Shown here one piece after another: positions 40,007-48,945 of a stretch of DNA of 64,000 bases. The DNA lies in assembly GCA_965223235.1 (NCBI GenBank), contig CBDCVV010000012.1, positions 1 to 64,000 of the forward strand, in the 5' to 3' direction. The notes beneath the pieces are model-generated. The model was not told the DNA's origin, ran no database searches, and was given only the letters and a program-made list of their open reading frames with translations. The stretch's first letter is position 1; every line of letters starts with the position of its first letter. Position numbers and translations under genes: made by a program. This stretch comes from UBA2589 sp965223235 (GTDB lineage: Bacteria; Gemmatimonadota; Gemmatimonadetes; Longimicrobiales; Gaopeijiaceae).

Positions 40007-40486
40007 TTGGCTTTGGACCGCGTTTCACCGTGCAGTAGGCCGACTATCCACAAAATACTCTTCGCCCTGACCACCGTTCTCATCGGTTGTTCCGAAACGC
40101 CGTTCCGGGTATCGGAGAAGGAGGTAGACCTCTTCCCCGATGGTCGCGAGCTCTCCGCTGATCCGTCGTTCACAGGGGTGGTAGACGAGATTCTTCAGCG
40201 GCGCGGATGCTCAGGGCACAACTGCCACGGCTCGCCCGGGGGAAGGGCGAGCCTAGTGTTGACCGAGGACGCGGCGGCGAACTATCGAGCCTTGGTCGGG
40301 CCGAGGGCAGCATCGGAACCTTTTCTACTGGTGCTACCGGGAGTGCCTGACAGTAGCTACCTGGTCATCAAGCTGGAGGGGCGTCAGAAAGTTGGTCTGC
40401 CCATGCCCCTCGGGTCAGAACCCCTCGACAGCATCGACCTAGGCAACATTCGGAATTGGATCACCTCCGGTGCCACCAATCGTTGA
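40007..40486 (+). CDS. Cytochrome c-like lipoprotein with a CX4CH site
   Basis: 159 residues from a TTG. Lipobox LIGCS after HKILFALTTV. The heme-binding-like site is CSGHNCH, preceded by VDEILQRRG and followed by HGSPGGRASL, the pattern of single-heme domains in Planctomycetes and Myxococcota proteins that use CX4CH. A possible distal Met is in VGLPMPLGSEPL. Probably an outer-surface electron carrier; start codon uncertain. Confidence 0.7.
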   Translation: MALDRVSPCSRPTIHKILFALTTVLIGCSETPFRVSEKEVDLFPDGRELSADPSFTGVVDEILQRRGCSGHNCHGSPGGRASLVLTEDAAANYRALVGPRAASEPFLLVLPGVPDSSYLVIKLEGRQKVGLPMPLGSEPLDSIDLGNIRNWITSGATNR

Positions 40487-40595
40487 GGTCCCGGGATCAC
40501 GCAGGCCGAAGCCAAGCGGCGAAAGGCCGGTACAGTTGCTCCTCCGCGCAATGTACATGCACGGCATACCGGAACCGAGGTAGCGGGCTCCACCG

Positions 40596-41066
40596 CTAAG
40601 CGAGACACGAGCGTGCATCACCCCAAACCAGCTTCGGCGGGTAGGGGAAGGGCAGAACAGGCGCCTCTTCGCGAGCGAAGTACGCTGCCGCACGAACCTC
40701 CTCGTGATCCGGTGGGAGGAGTGGCGACGCCTCCGCCACGGAGCCGCCGAAGAGAAAGATCGAGTACTCTACCTGGTCCCCATTCGCGTACTCCTGGCGG
40801 AACGCTTCACCGCCACAGCTTCCGATCAACTGAAGGTCGATGCCGCGCAATCCAGTCTCTTCGGCCAGCTCTCGTCGCGCCGCGCTTAGCGGGCTTTCAC
40901 CCGGTTCGATGCCCCCCGCCGGCAGTCCCCATCGAGAGCTCGCCTGCGCTTGGACGTGTAGAACCCGGCGTTCGATGTCCCGCACGACGATCGCAACCGC
41001 GGGCAAGAGTAGGAGCTTGTGCCCGATTCGGCTTCGGATTGTGCGGATGTAGGCTGACCCGCCCAC
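40596..41066 (-). CDS. NUDIX hydrolase
   Basis: 156 residues. The Nudix box is complete: GGIEPGESPLSAARRELAEE plus TGL, with the metal-binding glutamates of REXXEE. Flanking strands LLPAVAIVVRDI and FLFGGS are usual. Substrate (nucleoside diphosphate derivative) not identifiable. Confidence 0.92.
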   Translation of the reverse strand: MGGSAYIRTIRSRIGHKLLLLPAVAIVVRDIERRVLHVQAQASSRWGLPAGGIEPGESPLSAARRELAEETGLRGIDLQLIGSCGGEAFRQEYANGDQVEYSIFLFGGSVAEASPLLPPDHEEVRAAAYFAREEAPVLPFPYPPKLVWGDARSCLA

Positions 41067-41272
41067 GGTCCCTCCTTTGCTTACTCGTCAGTACGGTGCA
41101 AGGGTCACGCCACGCCCGCGTCGGCCAAGAGCGACCCACGGATTAGCGAAGCCGCTCGAGGAAAAAGACACTGAAGGGCAACCTCTCGTGCGATCCAGGG
41201 GTAGGGTATCAGCCTCGTTAAGGCGATCGGCACGGGGCTCGAGTCGGTTGAGTAGCTGCGAAGGAGGGGGAG

Positions 41273-41767
41273 ATGCCACCGTGGTGGAGGAGAGTGAGAG
41301 GCGCTCTCGGGTTGGGTGCGATTTGGGGCTCCGCCGCTGGGCTGTTCGGGATTGTTGGCGGGGCATTGGCCGGATTGTTCGGAGGCTTGCCCATGCTCAT
41401 CGCCGGATTCAGCGGTGTAGCTATGGGCACGATCGGCTTCATGCTCGGCGCGGGCTTCGGTTCGGTCCTGACCCTGTTGCACGGCGACCGCACCCTGGAT
41501 GAATTGTCTATCAAGCGGGCGGCCGGCCTTGGCTTTCTGGCTGGGGCTGGACTTACACTTGGTCTGAACGTGGTGGGTTGGTTGGTGGTCGGCAGCGCGG
41601 TGCCGCTTTCCGTCGTCGTGCCCGCGCTGGTGGCCGGGTCGATCTCCTACGGCGTTGTGACAGCGGTGTTGGCGTCGGGCACGGTAGCAGTTGCGAGACG
41701 AGCGCCGGATCCACCCGTCATCTCTGATTGGCGCGCGCGAGAAGGGATCTCATCGGGACGACCATGA
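41273..41767 (+). CDS. Membrane protein, paralogue group M (copy 3)
   Basis: 164 residues from an ATG after AAGGAGG. Four glycine-rich helices and the GDRTLDELSIKRAAGLGFLA linker that defines the group. Its stop overlaps the next gene's start (ATGA). Confidence 0.75.
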   Translation: MPPWWRRVRGALGLGAIWGSAAGLFGIVGGALAGLFGGLPMLIAGFSGVAMGTIGFMLGAGFGSVLTLLHGDRTLDELSIKRAAGLGFLAGAGLTLGLNVVGWLVVGSAVPLSVVVPALVAGSISYGVVTAVLASGTVAVARRAPDPPVISDWRAREGISSGRP

Positions 41768-42240
41768 CACGAAGTGAGACCGACGGGGCCAGGGTAAGGG
41801 TCCCGCCCCCGCTGTATCCGCTCGTCGCAGTTTTGGCGGGTGTGGTTCTGCAGCGGGCGTGGCCGGTCCACCTCGACCTACCTGCACCAGCTCGATACTG
41901 GGTCGGCGGCACCGTCATCGTCGCGGCCCTGCTCGGACTCGGACTGGGGTCAGTCATTCTCTTCCGCAAGTCCGGACAGAGCGAACTGCCTTGGAAGCCG
42001 ACACCGGAGATCCTCGTGGACGGCCCGTTCCGCTTCACGCGTAACCCGATGTACCTCCAGATGGTTCTCGTATGCCTAGGCCTTGCCGTCGTACTATCCA
42101 ATGCCTGGATCGTACTCCTCACGCCGGTCGCCGCGGCACTTATTCACCGCTTCGCGATCGTCCCCGAAGAGGAGTATCTCGAACGGAAGTTTGGCGAGGA
42201 GTATCTGCGGTATAGGCGGTCTGTAAGACGCTGGATCTAG
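41764..42240 (+). CDS. Isoprenylcysteine carboxyl methyltransferase-like protein
   Basis: 158 residues. Three to four helices followed by the ICMT/PEMT signature GPFRFTRNPMYLQMVLVCLG and VPEEEYLERKFGEEYLRYRRSVRRWI, which in the family bind S-adenosylmethionine. Bacterial members are membrane methyltransferases of largely unknown substrate. Coupled to the upstream membrane protein by a four-base overlap. Confidence 0.88.
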   Translation: MTRSETDGARVRVPPPLYPLVAVLAGVVLQRAWPVHLDLPAPARYWVGGTVIVAALLGLGLGSVILFRKSGQSELPWKPTPEILVDGPFRFTRNPMYLQMVLVCLGLAVVLSNAWIVLLTPVAAALIHRFAIVPEEEYLERKFGEEYLRYRRSVRRWI

Positions 42241-42386
42241 GGCGCGCGATTATTATGCGACCCATCTATAGAGTCCTGTCGCGGACATGGGGCTTGGGAC
42301 GCTGCGACCGGCCCGCGCTGGCGACGAGAGATCAGCGCTGATAAGACTCAGCCTCGAGGAACACCCTGCCTGCGGAGGAGGACAAC

Positions 42387-42971
42387 CTGAGTCAGTTCGA
42401 GTTCGTGGCGGTGTTCATCTCTATCGTTCTCGGCCTCGGGGTAGCCCACATCCTCCTCGGCTTCGGTGAGACCATCCAGGAGCGGCGGGAACTCAAGCTC
42501 TACTGGGTCCACACCGTGTGGTCGATCAACATCTTGCACTTCCACCTCTCATTTTGGTGGAACTACTTCACGTGGGGCGAGCTTGCCGAGTGGAGTTACG
42601 GGATCTTCCTCGTCCTGATCGGCTATGCCGTCACTCTGTTCTTGATGGCGGTCGTCATCTATCCGCGCCGACTTGACCCAGGCTTCGATTTCAAGGCCCA
42701 CTTCCTGGAAAACCGTGTGTGGTTCTTCGGACTGCTAGTGCTGGCCGGGATGGTCGACGTGGGAGATACGATGCTCAAGGCAGCAACAGGGATACGGCCG
42801 ATACCCGAGGGATATGCGGTGTATGGGCTGATCCTCTCAGGTACGGCTTGGGTGTGCCTCTTGAATCGTAGGACCCAAGTGCTTGCCGCTGGTGGACTCG
42901 TATGGCTGTCGTTCGACTTGTACTACAACGCCACTGCGCTCGGTGCGTTGGGCGACCTCTTTGGTCCTTAG
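42387..42971 (+). CDS. Integral membrane protein, probable CTG start
   Basis: About 194 residues. The family usually starts MSQFEFxAVFxSIxxGLG; here that sequence begins with CTG at 42387, and GGAGGAGG sits five bases upstream, while the first GTG (42405) falls inside it. Six hydrophobic segments. Function unknown. Confidence 0.75.
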   Translation: MSQFEFVAVFISIVLGLGVAHILLGFGETIQERRELKLYWVHTVWSINILHFHLSFWWNYFTWGELAEWSYGIFLVLIGYAVTLFLMAVVIYPRRLDPGFDFKAHFLENRVWFFGLLVLAGMVDVGDTMLKAATGIRPIPEGYAVYGLILSGTAWVCLLNRRTQVLAAGGLVWLSFDLYYNATALGALGDLFGP

Positions 42972-43037
42972 GAGGTGTACACACCGACCGATGAGGATGT
43001 CCGAGAAGCTGGGCAGTCCGACTACGGCAGGGAATAG

Positions 43038-43307
43038 ATGTCTTTTTTCAAGAGGCTGGCGAGAGCGTCCAAAGCCGCGGTCCAGCACAATGGGCCCGGT
43101 GAGTACTATGCCAAGGGCGACCCGATTCAGTGTCCGGTGTGTTCCGGCGGAGAGTTTCTCGAGGTTCGGGATCGGGCTTTCCGAAGGCCTTTCCTCTCGG
43201 GGCACACCGCTCCGTGGCTTACCTTCGACCGGCAGGTCACGACCCTCGTTTGCACACACTGCGCGAATCTGATTCAGTTTGCCGTGGCTCCCGAGCGGAG
43301 CGACTGA
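43038..43307 (+). CDS. Zinc-ribbon hypothetical protein
   Basis: 89 residues. A basic N-terminus (FFKRLARASKAAVQH) and two cysteine pairs, CPVC and CTHC, about 35 residues apart form a zinc ribbon. Function unknown. Confidence 0.75.
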   Translation: MSFFKRLARASKAAVQHNGPGEYYAKGDPIQCPVCSGGEFLEVRDRAFRRPFLSGHTAPWLTFDRQVTTLVCTHCANLIQFAVAPERSD

Positions 43308-43397
43308 TCCACCGGATGCCGCCGCGAGGTGTGTGAAGGAGAGAGCGCGTGGCGACGTACGAGGTGCTAGGAGCTCAACTCTCTATGGAGCCAAGCC

Positions 43398-44054
43398 ATG
43401 AGCGCACTTTGGTCCCTCTTCCTCGAACTGTTTCAGGCCGGGCTCTTTACGCTCACCCAGTTTTACGGGGGCCAGCTCGGCGCGGCGATCGTGTCGTTCT
43501 CGTTGCTGGTCCGCTTAGCGCTGCTCCCCCTGAGTGTGCGGATGGCGGTGCGTGCGCGCCGAAGTGCGCGTGAGCTACGTAGGCTTGCACCTCGAGTCGA
43601 GCGGGATGAGTGGGCCGACAACCCTACGCGTCTCGCAGAAGAGACACTGGCTCTGTATCGAGCCCACGGCGTTAGCCCACTGGGCGGAGGGGTGATCCGG
43701 GGCGCACTCGTGCAGAGTCCGGTACTAATTGGCGTGTACCATGCCGTGAGGAGCGCAACCTCTGATCTCGGAGTAGGACAGGGATTTCTATGGATCGTAA
43801 ACCTCGCCCGGCCGGACGTGGGTCTCGCACTGTTGGCGAGCCTGGTCGCCTTCGGAGGTGCTTGGGTCGGAGCCTCGGCAGGTCAGTCGCCACGGATGTT
43901 GTGGATTCCGGTAGCGATTACAGGAACGATGGCGCTCGTACTGTCGTCGGGCTTTGCGCTCTACTTGTTGTCTGGGGGAGTCATCCAGGTGCTCCAGGGA
44001 CTGATTGTGCGCCGACTGGAGTCCGGCGCGGCGTCGGTTCAGACGGCGACGTAG
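43398..44054 (+). CDS. YidC/Oxa1-family membrane insertase-like protein
   Basis: 218 residues, shorter than housekeeping YidC because the large periplasmic domain is absent. Conserved features: GAAIVSFSLLVRLALLPLSVRM with the groove arginine, ALYRAHGVSPLGGGVIRGALVQSPVLIGVYHAVR, and FLWIVNLARPD. About five helices. Likely an accessory insertase; the surroundings give no partner. Confidence 0.85.
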   Translation: MSALWSLFLELFQAGLFTLTQFYGGQLGAAIVSFSLLVRLALLPLSVRMAVRARRSARELRRLAPRVERDEWADNPTRLAEETLALYRAHGVSPLGGGVIRGALVQSPVLIGVYHAVRSATSDLGVGQGFLWIVNLARPDVGLALLASLVAFGGAWVGASAGQSPRMLWIPVAITGTMALVLSSGFALYLLSGGVIQVLQGLIVRRLESGAASVQTAT

Positions 44055-44055
44055 C

Positions 44056-44979
44056 CTAGGACGACTCGGGGCGAACCGTGGAGGGAGACACGCCGAACTC
44101 CCGTTTGAACGCGCGACTGAATGAGAACTCGTCGGCGTACCCCGAAGACCGAGCGACTCGGGCTATCGACGCCTCACCCGAGGAGAGGGCCGCCCGGGCG
44201 CGCTCAAGACGCCATGACGTGAGGTACTTCATCGGGGGGACGCCTAAGCTCCTCTGGAATCGTGATGATAGCGTAGAACGTGACATACCCGCCCGTTTGG
44301 CCAGGATCTCTAGCGTCCAACTTCGGTCCGGCTCGCTATGGATCGCCTCCAAAACGGGACAAAGCCGCGGGTCACGCAGAGCGCCTATGAAGCCATCGGT
44401 CAGCCCTTCTTGAAGCACCCAGGCGTCAAGCACGCGAATCAGGAGGATCTCAGCTAGCCGATCCGCGACCGCAGCGTGTCCTACCGCGACGGTGGGCTCG
44501 ACAGGATCGGCGAGATCCGTCGCGGCGCGCTGCCATGGCGCAGCCCCGTCACGGCGACCGCGGATGTGCATCATAGCGGGCAATGAGGACAGGAGTGGAT
44601 GCCTGGAGTGCGGACTCCGTTCGAAGTGACCGCATACTAAGCGCGTGCACTCGGTTGTGCCTCCGCATGCACCGTGCGCAACATGAGCATGGGTTCCCAG
44701 TCGCACCATCAGTTCAGCCGCGGGCACGGTTTCAGATGCCGGGTTCGCGCCGAGGGAGTGGGCGTGCCCGTGTGGGAAGACGACGACATCTCCTTCGTTC
44801 AGCCAGAATCCGCCGTCGGGCGCGCGAGCCTGTACCCAACACCGTCCCTCTGTGACTAGGTGGAAGTTCGCGACGCTTCCCCCGTTGAGGTCCATTCCCC
44901 ACGGCGCTCGGAAGACCGCGTGGAAGTACGCGGTCCCCCGAAGGCGCATCGTGTGGAGGACGTCGGTCATCACGTCCAT
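44056..44979 (-). CDS. AraC-family regulator with N-terminal cupin
   Basis: 307 residues. An N-terminal cupin_6-type domain (FHLVTEGRCWVQ, LNEGDVVVFPHGHAHSL) probably senses a small ligand. The C-terminal AraC double helix-turn-helix spans about residues 205-300 (LEILAKRAGMSRSTLSSRFQR and VARSSGYADEFSFSRAFKREFG). Likely regulates the adjoining YHS-domain gene, which lies immediately upstream on the same strand. Confidence 0.92.
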   Translation of the reverse strand: MDVMTDVLHTMRLRGTAYFHAVFRAPWGMDLNGGSVANFHLVTEGRCWVQARAPDGGFWLNEGDVVVFPHGHAHSLGANPASETVPAAELMVRLGTHAHVAHGACGGTTECTRLVCGHFERSPHSRHPLLSSLPAMMHIRGRRDGAAPWQRAATDLADPVEPTVAVGHAAVADRLAEILLIRVLDAWVLQEGLTDGFIGALRDPRLCPVLEAIHSEPDRSWTLEILAKRAGMSRSTLSSRFQRSLGVPPMKYLTSWRLERARAALSSGEASIARVARSSGYADEFSFSRAFKREFGVSPSTVRPESS

Positions 44980-44983
44980 TCAG

Positions 44984-45388
44984 CTAGTCCGAGATACGGG
45001 CCCAATTCTCGTCGGCCGCGGCCGCGAATGAGATCTCATCTTTATTCCATAGAACGGAGGTGTTCAGTGGTTCTCCTTCATGGAAATCGTTATAGAAGAG
45101 AAGAAGTTCTCCGTTCCGGATCTTGAACGTCCTAGGGTCACTGGGGGCAGTGACACCTTTTGCGGCCACTGCGAACGCGCAGAAGCCGCCGTACTTGGGG
45201 AGGTACGTCTCGGGGGACTCACGGAACATCCTCATGTGCTCGTCTGACGAGAACCAAAAGGTTGCGCTGCCGTGCCGCACTTGGTGCGCCCGACTGCCTC
45301 TGACCGCCTGGTTGCGCTCATGGTATGCAACGACATCGAAGCCGCCGACTGCTGTGCCTTCGTGGTCCAGATTCCACTTCATGGTCAT
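44984..45388 (-). CDS. YHS-domain protein
   Basis: 134 residues (132 from the second ATG). The YHS motif is visible in VGGFDVVAYHERNQAVRGS and ATFWFSSDEHMRMFRESPETYLPKYGGFCAFAVA, as in copper/heme-associated YHS proteins. It precedes the AraC regulator by four bases, suggesting an operon. Confidence 0.85.
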   Translation of the reverse strand: MTMKWNLDHEGTAVGGFDVVAYHERNQAVRGSRAHQVRHGSATFWFSSDEHMRMFRESPETYLPKYGGFCAFAVAAKGVTAPSDPRTFKIRNGELLLFYNDFHEGEPLNTSVLWNKDEISFAAAADENWARISD

Positions 45389-45686
45389 TCTTGGTGCCCC
45401 CTATCGGGATCGAGGTAACGTTCCCGAAACGATGACTCCGGGTGGACGCGCATCCCATGGCAGCACGTCCGGGATCGATGGCCGGGCGTCTCAAGGAGGA
45501 CGAATGGCTCCCGGTAGCTCGTGACATCAGCGAGGACTGGTGGGACAGGTGCGCAGCTGAGGTCCATCAGGTACCGTGCACGTCTTTCCGGTTCAGCTAG
45601 TACGCTTGACGGTGGGGTGAGCGACGCCCGCCCACCACGATCCCGAGGCGTCACGCGAAAGCGTCGTACGGACAAGGAGGTGGGAT
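45389..45686 (+). other. Intergenic region
   Basis: No convincing gene on either strand. It should hold the promoters of the divergently arranged YHS operon and uracil-DNA glycosylase operon. Confidence 0.5.
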
Positions 45687-45767
45687 GTGAGTACAGATCC
45701 ATGGCAGATTGCTGAGCCTAGGCGCACCCTACGCGAGCACCGTTTCCAGACCCTCTCATGCGATTAG
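45687..45767 (+). CDS. Possible 26-residue leader ORF
   Basis: A GTG with a very strong AAGGAGGTG Shine-Dalgarno opens 26 codons (MSTDPWQIAEPRRTLREHRF...) ending ten bases after the start of the next gene. It could couple translation or be a coincidence. Confidence 0.35.
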   Translation: MSTDPWQIAEPRRTLREHRFQTLSCD

Positions 45768-46339
45768 AACCGCTCCTCAACGAGATTCGAGCCTGCGCGA
45801 TCTGCGCGGATTCTCTCCCCGCAGGGCCGCGGCCAGTCCTACAAGCGGATGGGCAGTCGACGATCTTGATCGCAGGTCAGGCTCCTGGTCGACGGGTTCA
45901 CGAGTCCGGGGTTCCGTTTCAGGATCCGAGCGGTGATCGACTGAGGAGGTGGATGGGCGTCACGGAAGAGGAGTTCTATGATCCCAAGCGGGTCGCGATC
46001 GTGCCGATGGGCTTCTGCTATCCTGGAAGTGGATCGAGCGGAGACAAGCCGCCGCGCCCAGAGTGTGCACCGAAGTGGCGATCTCAAGTGCTGGACGCCT
46101 TGACTCACGTACAGCTGACCGTCGTCTTGGGTGCGTATGCTCAGCGGTACCACCTGCCAGAAGCGTCGTCCGTGACGGATGCGGTCCAACGTTGGGAGGA
46201 GTGGTGGCCGGAGCTGGTCCCGCTTCCGCATCCGAGTCCACGAAACGTAGCCTGGTTCAAGCGACATCCTTGGTTTGAAGCAGAGGTGGTTCCTCGGGTT
46301 CGCGAACGGGTGCGCGCGTTGCTCGGGAGGACCGCATGA
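45758..46339 (+). CDS. Uracil-DNA glycosylase-family protein
   Basis: 193 residues. Superfamily motifs ILIAGQAPGRRVHESGVPFQDPSGDRL (water-activating loop) and LPHPSPRN (DNA-intercalation loop). Four cysteines (ACAICA at the N-terminus, MGFCYPG and PECAPKW) are placed as in Fe-S-containing family members. Removes uracil from DNA. It overlaps the next gene by four bases. Confidence 0.9.
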   Translation: MRLEPLLNEIRACAICADSLPAGPRPVLQADGQSTILIAGQAPGRRVHESGVPFQDPSGDRLRRWMGVTEEEFYDPKRVAIVPMGFCYPGSGSSGDKPPRPECAPKWRSQVLDALTHVQLTVVLGAYAQRYHLPEASSVTDAVQRWEEWWPELVPLPHPSPRNVAWFKRHPWFEAEVVPRVRERVRALLGRTA

Positions 46340-46809
46340 TGGACGAAGCGGTGCTCCGCTGCGTCGAGCGGAGTGTGCTGTGCTGGTTGGCGACGGCCGA
46401 TGCCGAGGGGCGCCCGAGCGTGTCTCCGAAAGAGATCTTTGCCGCACGTGGGGCGACCCAGTTGGTGATCGCCAACATTGCGTCCCCTGGCAGCGTCCGG
46501 AACATCAGAAAGAATCCGAACGTCTGCGTGAGCGTCATCGATGTGTTTCGCCAGAAAGGGTACAAGTTGCTCGGTCGGGCGGAGAACGTGCTTCGGTCTG
46601 ACTCCCGCTTTGACTCGCTATGTGAGCCCCTCGTGGTCATGACCAAGGGTCTGTTCCCGATTCATAGCGTGATCGAGGTGGAGGTGACCCAAGTAGCTCC
46701 AATTCTCGCTCCGAGTTACCGCCTTGTCCCTGGGACGACGGAGGAAGGGCAGGTTGAAGCCGCGTTGCGCGCCTATGGAGTACGAGCACGGTCGCCCCGC
46801 ACCGATTAG
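46336..46809 (+). CDS. Pyridoxamine 5'-phosphate oxidase-family flavoprotein
   Basis: 157 residues from an ATG overlapping the previous stop. Split-barrel FMN-binding pattern: CWLATADAEGRPSVSPKE, LVIANIASPGSVRNIRKNPNVCVSVIDV and GYKLLGRAENV. Substrate unknown. Confidence 0.88.
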   Translation: MMDEAVLRCVERSVLCWLATADAEGRPSVSPKEIFAARGATQLVIANIASPGSVRNIRKNPNVCVSVIDVFRQKGYKLLGRAENVLRSDSRFDSLCEPLVVMTKGLFPIHSVIEVEVTQVAPILAPSYRLVPGTTEEGQVEAALRAYGVRARSPRTD

Positions 46810-47405
46810 CCCCTTAGCTGCTCTAGCCAATCAGCCTGCGGATGGGCCACGGACAGGGCTTCGTCGAGCCAGGCTACAGCGGACGGGGTAAGTATTGGAG
46901 CCAAGAGCGCCCAGTCGGCATGATCGCGCGCTCTCGGTTTCGCAGCCTTGTACAGGAGCTGGATCTCTGGCAACAGAGTGGGGAGACCTGGCTCCGTCAG
47001 CGAGCATATGGCCGAGTGCGGTCGGGAGACTCGTGAATCCCTCCGGTAGAGCCACCGCCCGTTGCGTCGTACTTCAAGCATGATCTGCAGATCCCACTCT
47101 CGCGCTCCGGGTCGGTGACACCAGAGACTGTTGACCTCGCTCCGGATGCGTTCGGGGGATTCCAACAACGTCAAATCCCCCTCCCGCGCCTCGTAGATGC
47201 GCCAGTCGCGAATATGGGTGAGGAGAGCGCACACCTCGTCGCGATAGCACCCGATATCGGTGTCGCCATGGGGACGAGTCTGTCGTCCCGCCCACAGGTC
47301 GACGGCCCATCCACCGCAGACCCACCATCCGGAGGTCTCACCGAGCAGGTCGGGGATGTCGGTGGGGTGGTGTCCGCACCATGGAGCACTGGCAGGGAGG
47401 GTCAT
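46806..47405 (-). CDS. Nucleotidyltransferase-domain protein (aminoglycoside/lincosamide type)
   Basis: 199 residues, overlapping the PPOX-like gene's 3' end. The NT core GGWAVDLWAGRQTRPHGDTDIG (Gly-Gly, Asp-x-Asp) matches the LinB/AadB-like adenylyltransferase group, with PEIQLLYKAAKPRARDHADW in the C-terminal half. Resistance function cannot be inferred from sequence alone. Confidence 0.85.
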   Translation of the reverse strand: MTLPASAPWCGHHPTDIPDLLGETSGWWVCGGWAVDLWAGRQTRPHGDTDIGCYRDEVCALLTHIRDWRIYEAREGDLTLLESPERIRSEVNSLWCHRPGAREWDLQIMLEVRRNGRWLYRRDSRVSRPHSAICSLTEPGLPTLLPEIQLLYKAAKPRARDHADWALLAPILTPSAVAWLDEALSVAHPQADWLEQLRG

Positions 47406-47519
47406 GTCGGAAGATAGTGGCAGCCCGGCCAGATGGAGGCCGAGAGCAGCCCTCGGTGGGTAGCTTGCATGGTGGGGGCCGAGCGGAAGAATTCTACATC
47501 GTCACCGAAGGAGAGAGAG

Positions 47520-47966
47520 ATGAGTCCGGGACTTCGACGTCTTAGGGGTTTCTTTGCGATCGCGATGCTCGGTGGGGTGATGGGAGGGATGCTGATGACT
47601 CTCGCGACCACCCTGGCGTCCGTCCTCACCGGCGCCACGCCCACCGCTTTCGCGATCGGGTTCGCCGCCGCGCTTGGGACCTCCATTGGTCTCGTCTCTG
47701 CCGGAGGTTTCGGGCTCATTCTTGCGCTGACCTCAGGTGGCCAGTCGATCGACGAGATCAGCTTCCTTCGGGCGTCCGCTACGGCGGTCCCGGTGGCAGC
47801 GTTCGTCCCCGTTGCGCTGGACCTACTACTGACCGGATCCGTCGACATCAGGTATCGTCTACCTGCGGTCGCCTTGTTCGGCGTGTTTGGCGCGCTTCTC
47901 GGCGCATGCCTTACTGGGATGGCCAAGGCTGCCGGTCGCCGGGGCCTGAAGAACGAGCGCCGCTGA
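47520..47966 (+). CDS. Membrane protein, paralogue group M (copy 4)
   Basis: 148 residues from an ATG after AAGGAGAG. Four helices and the linker GGQSIDEISFLRA, the most divergent member of the group at 8763, 36400 and 41273. Confidence 0.72.
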   Translation: MSPGLRRLRGFFAIAMLGGVMGGMLMTLATTLASVLTGATPTAFAIGFAAALGTSIGLVSAGGFGLILALTSGGQSIDEISFLRASATAVPVAAFVPVALDLLLTGSVDIRYRLPAVALFGVFGALLGACLTGMAKAAGRRGLKNERR

Positions 47967-48147
47967 AGGCTCGCTTGACGACACGTCATGCACCCGCGAG
48001 TCTAGCTGGGCCGCCCACCGTGCGGCGGCGAACGATTGTAAGGGCGGAGATCCTCGTTCTTGGATCTCACGCCCTTTGTCGTTCCGGGACTCGTCTCGTG
48101 GACGACGATCGATTACGCGCGCATGCTTTCGAAGGGGTGCTCCACTG

Positions 48148-48423
48148 ATGGCAGCAGGTAACACGTCCCGTACTCGGCGCGAAGAGCTCCGCATCGAGGG
48201 GCACGAAGAAGAAGAGTGGCAGGTCAGCCAAACGACACCCGCGGTCGGCGACACAGTCCGCACGGTAGAGGGAGTCGCGGAAGTCGTGCGTGTCTTAGGG
48301 AAGGTGTCGGACGGAAGCCGGCTTCTCGAGCTTAAGTTCACAGAGCGAGATGCACCGTCGTACTTCGCCGCGACCTCCAACGTTTTACAACAAGGTAGTG
48401 GGGCGGAGCCGGGGCAGGCGTAG
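48148..48423 (+). CDS. Small hypothetical acidic protein
   Basis: 91 residues from an ATG. Contains VGDTVRTVEGVAEVVRVLGK and LLELKFTERDAPSYFAATSNV, a beta-rich module resembling KOW/SH3-like folds. Function unknown. Confidence 0.6.
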   Translation: MAAGNTSRTRREELRIEGHEEEEWQVSQTTPAVGDTVRTVEGVAEVVRVLGKVSDGSRLLELKFTERDAPSYFAATSNVLQQGSGAEPGQA

Positions 48424-48444
48424 AGGTCTACCCTGAAAAAAAAA

Positions 48445-48472
48445 GAGGCCGCCCCGGAGTCGGGGCGGCCTC
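48445..48472 (-). terminator. Intrinsic terminator of the cold-shock gene
   Basis: A 12-bp stem GAGGCCGCCCCG/CGGGGCGGCCTC with loop GAGT, followed on the minus strand by a run of nine T residues. It lies 25 bases past the stop of the cold-shock gene. Confidence 0.92.
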
Positions 48473-48496
48473 TACCGTTCCTACTTCAGGAAGCGG

Positions 48497-48703
48497 TCAG
48501 ACGGCGACGACATTCTCCGCCGCTGGGCCTTTGGCGCCCTGAACCACGTCGAACTCGACGGTGGCACCTTCGGCGAGGGTCTTGAACCCTTCGGCCTGAA
48601 TGGCGCTGTGGTGGACGAAGCAATCTTTGCTACCGTCCGCCGGGGTGATGAATCCAAAACCTTTCTGATCGTTGAACCACTTCACGGTTCCCGTAGTACG
48701 CAT
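48497..48703 (-). CDS. CspA-family cold-shock protein
   Basis: 68 residues, the standard length. RNP1 is KGFGFI and RNP2 is FVHHSAI; begins RTTGTVKWFNDQ. Start ATG at 48703 with GAGGAG upstream. A single-stranded nucleic-acid chaperone. The roughly 240 bp between it and the divergent GrpB gene hold its leader. Confidence 0.97.
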   Translation of the reverse strand: MRTTGTVKWFNDQKGFGFITPADGSKDCFVHHSAIQAEGFKTLAEGATVEFDVVQGAKGPAAENVVAV

Positions 48704-48945
48704 TCGTTGCGCTCCTCGGTCGCGCAGCAAGGGTGTCGCACGTAGCGTACATCCTGATACTGCTGTTACATGCAGCCACTGTGGCCACAAATCACAATGG
48801 GCGCTGGCCTCCAACAATGAGACCATCGCCCACATCGTTCCAAATCGGCGCTATTTGCGCCTGCACATAGCTTCGCGCAATGGGTGGGTCTGAGTCAACC
48901 GTTTGCTCTCACGAAGGGAATGGTGTTGGATTGACCGTGTGCAAA

